Shown here in pieces: positions 32,390 through 43,329 of a stretch of DNA of 64,000 nt. The DNA comes from Chelydra serpentina. Lineage: Eukaryota; Chordata; Testudines; Chelydridae. The notes under the pieces are model-generated. The model did no database searches and was not told where the DNA came from. It worked only from the letters and a program-made list of their open reading frames with translations. Made by a program: the position numbers and the translations under genes. The stretch is from assembly GCA_037349315.1 (NCBI GenBank), contig JBAIAC010000014.1:30543001-30607000 (forward strand), given 5' to 3'. The first letter of the stretch is position 1. Every line of letters starts with the position of its first letter.

Positions 32390-33166
32390 CAGTGAAGTTT
32401 GGGACGTGACCCAGTACTGGTTGCGGCATGTAAGGCACTGGGTCGCCTTGCTCAGCACCCAGGGAACCTGGCGGATCTCGCCAGCACATTAAAAGTCCCA
32501 TTGGCGGTGCTACCCAGCTAAGGTAGGTGAGTGCCTATCTGTTCCGACCGCATTGCATCCCGGAAGCGGCTAGCAGCGGATCCGGCTTCTAGGCAGGGGG
32601 GCCACCGGGCTTCATGCACTGCCTCTGTCCCGAGCACCAACTCCTCACTCTGGGGGGGGGGCACCTCCTGGGGGGGGGGAGCTGGGGGGGGGGAGGTGCC
32701 TGTGGGCGAGAGCTGCGTGGAACTGCTTGTGTGCCTCCGCCTAGGAGCCGGATCTGCTGCTGGCCGCTTCGGGGACGCAGCGCGGTTCCAGGACAGGCAG
32801 GAAGCCTGCCTCTGCACCCCGGCTGCACTGCTGACTGCGCTGTAACCCCGCAATGCAATCCCCAGCCCTGAGCCCCCCCCCCAACCCAGACCCATTCCTG
32901 CATCCTAAACCCCTCATCCCACCCCATCCCAGAGCCCTGACACCCTCCCGCACCTCAATCCCCTGCCCCACCCCAGAGCCCCCTCCTATACCCTGAGCCC
33001 CTCATTCCCGGCCCCACCCCGCAGCCCTCACCCCCACACTTCAACCCTCTGCCCCAGCCCTGAGCCCCTCCCACACCCCAAACCACTCATCTCCAGCCCC
33101 ATTGGGTCACAGGCATCAACAATTTTCTTCAGCTGGGTCCCCAGAAAAAAAGTTTGAAAACCACTG
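32390..33166. mobile_element. hAT element with GC-rich core
   Basis: Ends CAGTGAAGTTTGGG and AGTTTGAAAACCACTG, flanked by a perfect 8-bp duplication ATCTAGAT (32382-32389 and 33167-33174). The core holds poly-G and CCCCAGCCC-rich runs that open non-genic frames. GGGTCAC and GTGACCC words near the ends fit a hAT MITE; no transposase is encoded. Confidence 0.92.
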
Positions 33167-33331
33167 ATCTAGATGATGACTGACTGAGCTGAACTGCCTT
33201 TCATCAACTCTACCTTCAGTTCTTTCCAGAAAAGTGTTTTTCAATTTCTTTGGAATTGGTCTTCAAGATGACTATTGGTCTTCAAGTTCCTCCTGAACTA
33301 ACCCATTTTTCTTCCTTTCTGGCCAAAGCAG

Positions 33332-33604
33332 GTGCCTCGTACCCCATGGCAAGAAACTGCTTTTATTAGATGTTATGTTCTCAAATTTAATCCCTCTCAT
33401 TCTCAAGCATTTAGAAAGTCAGAGATGTCTGTTTTGAGGGCTGCGACAAGAGCAATGGCTTGGTTTAAGACTCTGTTACTAGATGGGTCTGAGACTGCAA
33501 TCTCACAGGCTAATAAGTATCATACTGAGCTTGTCAAATGCTATTTGACTAGAGAAGCCTCCACTTCATTGGTAATGAGGGTCGAAGTGTTCCAAGACAT
33601 GTAA
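33332..33604 (+). other. Unidentified 90-codon open frame
   Basis: An open frame containing MSVLRAATRAMAWFK and SQANKYHTELVKCYLTREAS looks more protein-like than neighbouring frames (helical, mixed charge, few low-complexity runs). I do not recognise it. It is only loosely reminiscent of retroelement gag helices. No splice context is obvious. Confidence 0.25.
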
Positions 33605-33702
33605 GTTAGTGATTTAGTTGTCTCCTCCCACTTATACATAGTCATCCATTTGACTTCTTCATTCTCATGATGCCTCCTGCTAGCAGCCTTTTTTTTTTAG
33701 GG

Positions 33703-34085
33703 TATGCCTACACTTGCGACTGTACAAGGTTACATGTGCGTTGTGGTACCATAGCCTCCCTGTTGTCAATATCTGAAGCTCTGAAGCATGTTTCTGAAGA
33801 ACAGTCTAGTGAGTGAAAGCTAGCACACATGAGGGGTGTGGGTATGTACATGTATCCACTGTGGCATTGCCCTGTACCCATTCTACAGTGCAGTATGGAT
33901 GGGGACAAGGGGCATGTACCAGCTTACGGGTATCAATATTCCTCCAGGGCCATTCCCATAATGCATTGATCCCTTTGCTGTCTGACCCTTACCCAAGAGT
34001 ACAAAGCTCCCTGACCTCTCCACCTCTTTGCCACTGGTAGTAGCAACCTGCACTGAGCATTTCAGGGGGGTTTCTGCTGAAATCT
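33703..34085. repeat. Possible left end of a decayed Harbinger-like element
   Basis: TTTAGGGTATGCCTACACTT at 33697-33716 resembles the terminal motif of the Harbinger elements here. No matching right end was found. Confidence 0.35.
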
Positions 34086-34616
34086 ATTGATCAATACAGG
34101 TGATCAGGAGGCTACCCTCAGACCATGGACTCTGGAGCACACACAGGTGATGGTCATTGTTTGGCCAGCATACACCATCCTCCATGACTTTGCCTGATTT
34201 AGCAAGAATATTCACCTGTCCCAGGGGATATTCCCAGAGGCGGGCATTCCCTGGATTCCATTCCAGTGCTGGGAGCGCATGAAGCACCTCACCCTCCTGT
34301 ACTGGAGGGCAAAGGACTCTAACAATTGCTCTGGGAAGGGACCTAGCACATGCCCATGCTTCAGTGAATGGATCGGGCTGCAAGTTGGGAGCCTGAAGTT
34401 ACTGACTACCTCCTCCGCAATACCGCCAGCCTCATCATATGATGGCAGGCTGGTGAGGGGCAGAACAAAGAGGTAGCAGGGACCTTGGAGGAAGTCCAGG
34501 AGAAAGCCCTAGGAGACATGGAGAATGAGCATGTGATTCTGCACCTCTACCTGGATGACAAATCCCCATCCCTAAGCCACTATAGGAAAGACAATCCAAT
34601 GCTGGTAAGTGCTTTT
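34086..34616 (+). pseudogene. Remnant of a Harbinger-associated Myb-like protein
   Basis: Frames from 34240 to 34420 read FQCWERMKHLTLLYWRAKDS then NNCSGKGPSTCPCFSEW, which resembles the trihelix-to-cysteine segment (CWERL, RAKDANxRSG, GPxTCRFF) of Myb-like proteins carried by turtle Harbinger elements. Stops follow, and a plausible splice donor ATGCTG|GTAAGT lies at 34605. It would belong with the terminal motif at 33703. The identification rests on pattern alone. Confidence 0.4.
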
Positions 34617-35944
34617 TTTATACAATGGACCTTCACATTCCCTGAGAATATCCCTGTTGCTCTGCTGCTATGTGCTTCATCCCCCCCTTCCCCTGCACAC
34701 CCTACTGCTGCTCCACCCCAATGTTGTCCCAGAGCAACACAGCTGTAAATCAATGATTTTATTAAAATCCCATGAACCAATGTATAAACAAGGCTTGAAA
34801 ATGTTTTTAAATAATTTACAAAAATAAATGAGTCTTCTTTCTCTTTTAGTACTGTACTTTGTTTTACCAGTTAACATAAATGTTTAGCAAATGAATACAT
34901 TTTTAAAAAAACTATTAGAACATTTCCCACTAATACTTAATAAGCTCTTTCTGCTTTACAGTACACTTTCAAGGCACAGTAGAAAGCACTAGACAAGAGC
35001 CATTGGAGGAAATGCAATAGCAAATTTGTGCAGCCATATTATCCTGTATTTTGATCTTGTCAGATATCAAAACCCAAGTTGGATCAAGATGTGAAGACCT
35101 TCAAAAATAGCAGGTACTGCAAGAAACATTGGTGGTTCAGTAGGTGTTGCTGTTCCCTTCATGTCAGCACTACAATAATACATCTGCATCATGTGAAGGG
35201 GCACTTTGCTACTTGAGGTGCCTTCTTTTTCAGAACATTCTTGATTATTAGAGATCTTATGGCAAATTTCATATGTCTGGGCTGCTGTTAACCTTTGTTT
35301 CCTGAACACAGTCCAGTTTAGATAATACATATTTACGTCTAAGTTGCTCCACCAGTTTCTCCTGGATGTTTTTCACCTCCTGCTGTGTAGTATTTGCTAT
35401 GCTGTTTAACCACCAAGATTCAGTGATCTCTATTTATCTCCTATCTACTTCACAGGGGGAGGAGATGTTTAATTAATGTTTGTGAAGCACTTTCCTTACC
35501 TGGAAGCCAGAAGTGCAAAATATTGCAGTTAGTAAAACCAAGTTTCTGGTGTTGTAGCAGAATGCAGGATTCCTAATGCTACTTTAGATTCTTCCACTTC
35601 TGTCCCCGATAGCAAACCCTAGATGTACTGAAGCCAAAAGGACCAAATGAGAGATTGATCCCTGTGGAGAAGGGACTATCTTAACCTAAAGTTGTTTGAG
35701 ATGAGATGTTGTTGTTCCAGGATAAGCGTTAAAAAAAAAATTGTATAATGGGATGTTGTGGGATGAAGACGGAAAAAAACATGCTGCTGAGTGCACTGAG
35801 ACACAGAGGCTTAGACTCCAGGACAGAAGCTCCACTCAGTCTATCCATTTTGAACTTTGGAGGTCTTCGATCTGAAGGACTCCTGAGCGGGGAGAGCTAG
35901 ACTATGATTAGGAAGGGAAGCATTTACAAGATTAGTAAATCTTT
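34617..35944. other. Intergenic, nothing firmly identified
   Basis: A minus-strand 88-codon frame at 35067-35330 and an overlapping frame just upstream (EVKNIQEKLVEQLRRKYVL) have coiled-coil character and may be a decayed transposon protein. Nothing else recognised. Confidence 0.35.
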
Positions 35945-36080
35945 TCCACTGCTTGCATCCGAAGAAGTGGGTATTCACCCACGAAAGCTTATGCTTCAAT
36001 ACCTCTGTTAGTCTATAAGGTGCCACAGGACCCTTTGTCGCTTCTACAGATCCCGACTAACACGGCTACCCCTCTGATAC
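35945..36080 (+). repeat. Interspersed repeat with ACGAAAGCTTATGC core (copy 1)
   Basis: Contains GCATCCGAAGAAGTGGGTAT, CCCACGAAAGCTTATGC, GGTGCCACAGGAC and ACTAACACGGCTACCCCTCT, in that order. Reverse copies of the same words occur at 47112-47770 and 53535-53850. The family is widespread in turtle and crocodile sequences; I cannot name it. Confidence 0.7.
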
Positions 36081-37060
36081 AAGATTAGTGTTTCCCTAGC
36101 AGAGTAAGAAGTAGAAGGGTTACTGAATGCTATTGTTATCTTTGTTTAATTTCCTTAAATAAGAGTTTAGTGGTTTTGTCAAACCCACAGGTCAGAGGCC
36201 CCTCTCACTCAGTGAGGTTCTAAAGAGATCTGCAGGGACCTTGGGAAAAAAGTTAGGAAAAAGCAGCCAGTATTGCCTGATATTTACAGGCAAGTGTCCT
36301 AAGAAGAAGCTTAGAGAGATAAAGGGCTTCATTAGTGACCCAGAGACACCAGTGTTGAACAAGGTGTGTGCTCAGGAAAGGGCAGGTTCTGACAATCCCT
36401 ATAACCAGAAAAAGAGTACTTAAATGTTTGTATAAACCAACATACTCTAAAAATTAATGTTTTTTCTAAAGAACAAATGGCTATTCTACATAGATTCTTA
36501 TGTTATGCTTCTAACCGTAGTATCTGAGTATTTTAAGTGCAATAAGCAACGTGACTAACATCTGTCATGTTTATATTTTAAAGCTGTTGGATATTTCTTT
36601 TAATCAACAAATACTCTATTCCTGATATTCAGCTCTGCTATTTGTGAAACAAAAACAACCAGCAGCTAAACTCAACAGGAAGCTGCTCAACAACTTCAAA
36701 TACAAATGTAGCCTATATGAATAAGAGGAAAAAGGCACATCTTGGACCTTTAACTTTCAAAATTATCCCAATACTCAGCAAAATAAAGGGCACCTTCTCT
36801 CAACTTTAGCCACAAAACGAGTCCTTTACTTACTGTGATCCTATCTTTAAAGTGTTATCCTTCTGCACTGGAACAATAGATTTTTTTGCAAAGTATCTGT
36901 TCCCTAGCCCAAAGTATAATCAAAATATCAAACAAAAGCGCTTCAGACTAGCACACCGTTAGCACAGAACACCTTTAGCTGACAAAGTTGTGTTTTGCAT
37001 TTTTTCTACGTTTGTTATTGTACACAGGAAGCTGTATGACTTAGCTGATGGGAATAAGGA
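36081..37060. other. Intergenic, nothing recognised
   Basis: AT-rich sequence without recognisable coding, RNA or repeat features. Confidence 0.5.
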
Positions 37061-38750
37061 TGGTAGCTCTTTGGGTGTCCTTGGCATATTCAAATTCATG
37101 GGGTGTGCCAGCTGGGCAGCTCAGATGGTGGAACCATCTGGGAACGTTCCTGCACCCCTTCTATCCCATCCCTCAGCATTACAAAATTTCTGAGGGAGAG
37201 GCTATAAAAGGGGCTGTGACGCACTCAGCTGCCTCAGTTCCTTCCAACCGCAGCAGCAGCAGATGCATGTAAATTTCTCTGGATCCCTGAGATCCAGAAA
37301 CTTCTCAAGAATTTTAGTGACTTAGATAGTATTTTACTATTAGTTTAATTTGGATAGATATAATTAAATCAGTTCTTGTTATTATTTAGTTATAGTTTAG
37401 ATTTGGTTCTGCAGATCTGAAGACCAAAAGACCCAGTTTTCAGAGGTGTACATTGTGTCAGGCAGTGTTCTCAGCCTTGGATGCTCATGTCTGATGTTTG
37501 GCATGTCTCAAAGGGCCACAGTACTTCCGAGTATTCTATCTGCAGCATCTTCATTCCAAGACCATGTACAAAGCATCTGAACAGACTGCAAGTTCTCTTG
37601 CTCCAAGAAGCTTTGACAGTGATGTTGCTCATATTAGCAGCTTCTAAAGGATCAGCGTCATGGGGTCGCTGGATGGCTCACTGAGGTAGGGGCAGAGTAG
37701 CCCATGGAAGTACAGATGGATACCAGCATCGGGATGCCTGTGGCAGTAACAGAAGCAGGTTGGGTACTTGAGGCAGGAGCAGGCTGGAAACACCATGAGG
37801 TGGAGGGAGAGTTCCCAGCCCAAGTAGTGAGGTTGGATAGACTGGATTGCTGCTCTTCCTGTGGGATTAAATTGCTGTCTCTAGGAGTCAGCAGACCTGG
37901 TCCTGACTTATGGATTGGCTGCTGCAGCCTGCCTGAAGGATGAATCATCACTGGATCTGGCTGGGGGATGACTCATCGCAGGCTCTAGCTGAAGGCTTAT
38001 CTCACAATCAGGCCATTAGATAAAAAGACCACCATTAGCTTGGAGTACAGCTAGCTCCAAGAAGAAAAAGAATATCTTGACGAGACCTCCGTTTTTTTGT
38101 TCTGAGGTTGAGTTCTATGACTGCTGCACAGTTGATCTGGAAACCATCATTTCTGACAATGAAAATTCCAAAGGCTTCCTTGGCAATGGCCTCTGAGTGA
38201 AGAACCAAACTGTAAGAAAAGCCATCGGATCCGTCCACTTCGGTTTTGAAAAGCACAGCAGAAGACAAAAAGGCTCCTCTTAGCAGGACCAAGTCAGTCT
38301 CAAAAAATTAATCAGATTTGGATCCATCAGTTTCACATCCTAAACTAAAAATAAGAATGTAAATCCCTATATAAATCTCATTTAATGGATCCAAAGACTG
38401 CATCGGAACTGAAGATAATTCTGGAACACACAGCAGTTTCTTCATCACCAATTCACTCTATTACAACAGTTACTGTAGCAGCTAAACTACACCGTATAGC
38501 TCTGCAATTGGATTACATACTGGATCCACAGACTTGTTATCTAAAAGGGGAAAGAGAAAACTCCCTCAAATTATGCTTCTTGGATCTCCACTTTTGAAAT
38601 ATGAAAGATAGATGAATTTTCTTGCTTTTCTCCAGCAACGTCTACATTTTCTGGGTCCTATAGTTTCTCTATTCGTCTAATTCAGTTTGAAACCCTACCT
38701 CCACCCAACCCCCATCCCTTCCCTATTTAGGGAATCCCTCTTAAAAGAGC

Positions 38751-39900
38751 ATGTTAAAATCATATTCCATCCTAGTAATAGGAGGGAGCAATAGAGGAGG
38801 TTTCAAAACAGTTCAGAATTCAGGGCTTCTATTACAGATATTTCCTCGTTCCAAAGAAACGTGGAGGATATCATCTGATACTGGATCTAAGGAAGCTCAC
38901 CACCATCGGAAATTCTGTTTCTCCATGCTGATGCCAGCATCCATTGGATCTTTCTTTTCCATCCTTGACTGGTTTGCAGCTCTCTATCTAAAGGATGTTT
39001 ATTTTCATATTTCTAACAGATCAAGTCACAAGTATTTTATGGTGGGACAACAGCACTTCCAGCATCCATTTTTTTTTTTTTTACAAAGTGTCCTCACTTA
39101 TGTGAGGGTATTTTCACTGAACCATAATGAGTTATTGATTTCTCAGTGCAACATCACAGGATGCTCTTCTTGAAGACATTAGTTACACATATTCACTCTG
39201 AGAGGTTAGGACTCTTGATATATATGAAAGAGTTCCTGCTTCGTCCTACTCAAATAATTCATAGGAACAGTTCCAGATGCTCAGGCAGGCAGGGTTTTCT
39301 CTCTTACCAACAGACGTTGGTCCAATAAAAGATATTACCTCACCCACCTTGTCTCACAAAAGAGGCTTCTCAAGCTTCAACTTGCTATAAGCAAATGTTA
39401 ACGTTTTCTCTAGTGCTGATGGGCATAATGGCTTCAGCCCCTCATGTCACACCACATGCTTGACTCAGGATGAGAACTCTACAACACTGGCTGGCAGCAA
39501 ATGTACAGACCAAGTATGGACAGTATGCTAAAAAAGAAATTCTGGAGGGGATTGTGTTATCCTTCACATGGTGGACTCAGAGCACAAATGTTCTCAAAGG
39601 AGTGTTGTTTGATCCTCCATCTCCATCCATAACAGTCGCATCAGATGCTTCCAACAAGGGGTAGGGAGCACATTTTGACAGTCTAACAGTTTGAACACAC
39701 TGGAGCTTTGAAGAAAAGAAACTGCATATGAATATTCTAGAGTTCAGAATCATCCATTTAGTTCTCAAGTCTTTTCTACCTCAGATCTAGGGAAGAGTAG
39801 AACAGATTGCCACAGGTAACATGATAGCAATATATTATCTTAAACAAGGGGGAGCACACTTTCCAACTGTGCAAAGTAGTAGTTGAGTTATGGAACTGAT
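38751..39900 (+). pseudogene. DIRS reverse transcriptase and RNase H (copy 2, decayed)
   Basis: In 38751-39173, LDWFAALYLKDVYFHISN matches the DIRS reverse transcriptase block DWFAALDLKDAYFHI, with the first catalytic aspartate changed to tyrosine. In 39470-39770 an RNase H block reads TVASDASNKG then a stop and GAHFDSL, followed by LHMNILEF. IYYLKQGGAHF near 39830 matches the family YYINRQGGARS. Stops and frame changes prevent expression. Confidence 0.7.
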
Positions 39901-40599
39901 GTATCCAGCATAGAGTTTATCCCATGGCCCTTCATCGTGCTGGAAAGGACAACTTGACAGATCAGAGATATGACACATCTGCATGAATGGTTAATAAAGA
40001 AACTGATGACATCTTCAAACGAAGAGGATTTCTGGACATACATCTATTTACCACCAGATACAATACCATTTCCATTTCTGCTCGTGAGACGGTATGGGCA
40101 GTCTCTTGATATCAGGCACTTTTCTCCAGAATTGGGAGAATGGACTACTATAAGCTTCCCATTACATTCAGAAGGTAATAAGGAAGATAAAGCCATAGGG
40201 GTATCTTTATTGCTTCAGCATGGCCAAGTCAGCAATGGTACACAAACCTCCTGCAACTTTCAAAGGGAGTTTACAGACTTCTAGTGTTACCAGATTTGTT
40301 GCCTCAACAAAAGGTTTACCACCCAGACCTCTATCACTGCACCTGATTGCATGGGCTATATGACTGTCATGGAAAAATCTTTCCTATTAGAAGTGCAGCA
40401 AATTATACTTAACTTAAACAAACAACCCTGCTCCGCTCCTCACCCCCCCCAAAAAAAACAGTTGACTAAAAAGTGCTATAATTTCAAATAGTCTAGATTT
40501 GTGAAGTGGATACATGAAAAACCTGGATCAACACTGTTACCACCAATTCAATATATTCTGGAATATTTGCTCAAATTAAAAGTTTTGGGTCTTTCTTTA

Positions 40600-41330
40600 T
40601 CCTCTTAGATTCACCCTTGATATTTTCATAGATAATAAATCACTCATTGCACATAATATGGTTAAGAAATGTATGAAGGGGCTTGCTGCTATGTATCCAC
40701 AGGTAAAAGAATTAGTCCCATGAAGGGATCTCAGTTTAGTTCTAACACAGCTCTCTGTTCCAGTTGTCCATTAAAACTTCTTTTATAATAGCCATAGCAC
40801 CTACTAGGCTAATTAGTGAACTACATGCCCTCACTGCTGATCCATCTTTTACTATATTTCAAAAAAGATAAGCTGCTGCTTTGTCCTTACCCTAAAGTAG
40901 AGTGTGAATTCCACATTAATCAAAATATAAAGCTACCAGTTTTCTTCCCCAGACATCAGTCACAAGGGTGAATCAAGGTTGCTTACCTTAGATGCTAAGA
41001 GGATCCTCACCTACTATCTGAGTAGGACTAAGGAATTTTGCATGGCCTCAAAAATCTCTTTAGATGGCCTGCACAAGATATAAGGTCAAGCAGTCTCTTC
41101 ACAAACTGTATCAATTTGGGTAGATATTTTATAGAGGAAAGCTATACATTGACATCTATTTCTCCTCTCATTAGTGCTGCATCAGCCCGTTCTACTAAAA
41201 CAATGGCTATCTCCATAGCATCCATTACACATGTCCCAATCACTGAGAGCTGCTACTAGGAGCTCAATAAATACATTTATTAAACATTACTCCTTAGACA
41301 GAGCATCTAGGGCAGACACTCAGTTTGGTA
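40600..41330 (+). pseudogene. Possible DIRS recombinase remnant (copy 2)
   Basis: Position after RNase H and short matches to the recombinase (KKCMKGLAAMYPQ, compare [14 protein letters not shown] of copy 1; VFFPRHQS; STKTMAISIASIT) suggest the tyrosine recombinase. It is heavily interrupted, and the assignment leans on gene order. Confidence 0.5.
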
Positions 41331-41520
41331 GGGCAGTACTTTCCATGCCTGTTTAATTAGGATCTTGAGTCCTACCTTCCCTTGATGGGATACTGTTTGC
41401 CAGATTATCCCATGAGTGGGAATATGCAGAGGATATTCAAAGAACTGAAGGTTACTTACCTGCAAGTGAAGTTCTTTTAGATGGATTCTGCATATTCATA
41501 CTCATGGGGTTATGCCCAGT

Positions 41521-42550
41521 GGTGCAAGTAGAAATAATTTCTTGCAGGTACTGCACTCATGGGAGGGACACAAGGGGGGCACGTGACCTCCCCATGTGAC
41601 TCCTCTGCCTCCGGCCCAGGACCCCCACGCTCTCCCTGTCCCCTCTGATACCCCCCTTTGTATATACAAGCATCAACATGCTTAACTACTCACTTTCCCC
41701 CCAAACATGTAGTATTCAGTTTGTTTATATGGAATATGGGAGTTGGGTTAGGAGCCATTTCAGCATATGTATGACTTACTAAAAGACAAATTTTAAGTAG
41801 AACTGTATCCTAAACTTCTTTATGGTGTTGTACCCAAACATTGCATTTCAATGGGGGATTCAACTTTCTTTATAGGAACAGATTCCTGAAACTCCTACCA
41901 ATCTACAAAAGTGGTCCATAGTCATGCAAATAGTCCCATTGTCTTCAATGGGATTGATCAAATGATTAAGGGTTTACAGTATTAGATTCCAAATTTGTAA
42001 ATTGTTCTGGATGAAGCTGACAATGCCTGAACTGTCAGATAAGGAGCTTCATTCTAATAAAGGTGGGCAGATGTGTGATAAGTCTTAGCTCCGTTGCTAA
42101 GATGAGGAACATATTTTCAGCAAAGTTCTTGGCAAATTCCTGAGGCAGCTGGCTGGTTTAAGGTTGTCAGTGTCCGGCATTATAATCTTCACTTATAGTT
42201 CTCTCACCCACAAAGCTGGAAAATGAAGCATTTGTTTTCTTTGTTTTGCTGCTCCAGTTCCAGTTGTTAAAATGCATGTTAGACTAGTTTTTCTGCAAAG
42301 AGGAATTCTAGGTACACTGGGGACCACACCTGATTCCATTCAGGCTGCAGAACTGAGCTGACATCAAAATCCAAACGTCCTCTGGTCAGTGCAAGCAGAG
42401 GCATTTCTCTAATGATTTGGACTTGATGTGATGCAGTATGGATGTCATTGAGAATTCAGACCAATGGGGAGAAACAGAATCAAAATCACTGTTTAAACAC
42501 CTTCTGTCCTCCTCCCCCATCTTTCCGCTCTTGAGGACTCCTGACCAATG
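41521..42550. other. Intergenic; possible old repeat fragments
   Basis: 41510-41660 (GTGCAAGTAGAAATAATTTC, TGCAGGTACTGCACT) shares words with 42690-42800 and may be a shared repeat fragment. Otherwise nothing recognised. Confidence 0.4.
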
Positions 42551-42627
42551 TAACAGCACAATACATATGCTAACAAACTTAAACAAAGCTTTTGTTCAAG
42601 TTTGTTACCATATGTATTGTGCTGTTA
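42551..42627. repeat. 77-bp near-perfect palindrome (mini-MITE or hairpin)
   Basis: TAACAGCACAATACATATG at the left pairs with CATATGTATTGTGCTGTTA at the right. The arms continue inward with only two mismatches and one extra base to a loop of essentially zero. TA lies at both edges. Size and symmetry resemble MADE1-type mariner MITEs in mammals, some of which produce microRNA hairpins. The relationship is an analogy, not a sequence match. Confidence 0.85.
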
Positions 42628-42659
42628 AAGCCATATCAAGAATGAACGTCCTCCCTAGC

Positions 42660-42860
42660 TGTGTTCTGCTCCTTTAAGGAGTAGAGTGCAGCCCCTCCCC
42701 CTGGAGGAGTAGGGCTAGCCCCAAGTCTTTCTGGTACCCTGTACCTGCTAAAAATCTCTTGCCAGTACTGTGTACTGGAGGGTACCACCGTACTTGCAGC
42801 CCTGGTTGTGCCAGCCAGTGTAGCTCAGCTAGTGGGACCTTCTCACGGCAGGGCCTGAGA
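42660..42860. repeat. Interspersed repeat fragment
   Basis: GGTACCCTGTACCTGCTAAA, AGTACTGTGTACTGGAG and GTACCACCGTACTTGCAGCC are words I associate with a common turtle repeat, and related words occur at 41510-41660. Boundaries uncertain. Confidence 0.4.
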
Positions 42861-43329
42861 GTGATCATGTATCCCTCCAAACGTTCTGAGGACAAGGCTG
42901 TACAAGGGAATATGGAACCCTCTGCCACCTCAGTTCCTTACATTGCTCCCTGAGTCCAGATTAGGAACTTGAGGAAGTAGGAAGGTGGCCAGGAGTTTAA
43001 ATAGGCAGAGTACATCTTGAAGAACTCCAGTTCCAGGTAAGTAGCCATCATTTGGGTGATGAAGATTCCAGGAGTCAGGTGCTTGGAGTTAAATTCCCTA
43101 CTCTTCCATAGACTTCCTAATTGTGGCTGAGCAGGTCGCTTAGGCCTCAGTCTTGACACAACAATTGTATTGGTACACTGAAAGCAGTACAACTCCCTGC
43201 TGCTTTCCACCATGCACTTGGTTATATTTGTGAAAAGGTACTTTATATTGACGTAGCTATTCTGTAAGGGGAAAAGATAATCACCTGCAGTATAAAGCGC
43301 CTTTATATGACTTCTAAGTCTGCAGAGTA

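Larger units (their letters stand above)
37070..41520 (+). mobile_element. DIRS-type retrotransposon, degraded copy 2
   Basis: Starts with a promoter-like region (TATAAAAG at 37203) and runs through gag-like, reverse transcriptase/RNase H and recombinase remnants. The word GCATATTCANANTCATGGGG occurs at both ends (37086-37105 and 41489-41508), and an inverted version CCATGAGTGGGAATATGC lies just inside the right end (about 41411). Such combinations of terminal and internal repeats are typical of DIRS elements, which are thought to replicate through a circle. It lies about 6.4 kb after PDCL2 and upstream of the CpG island. Far more decayed than the copy at 14.3 kb. Confidence 0.75.
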
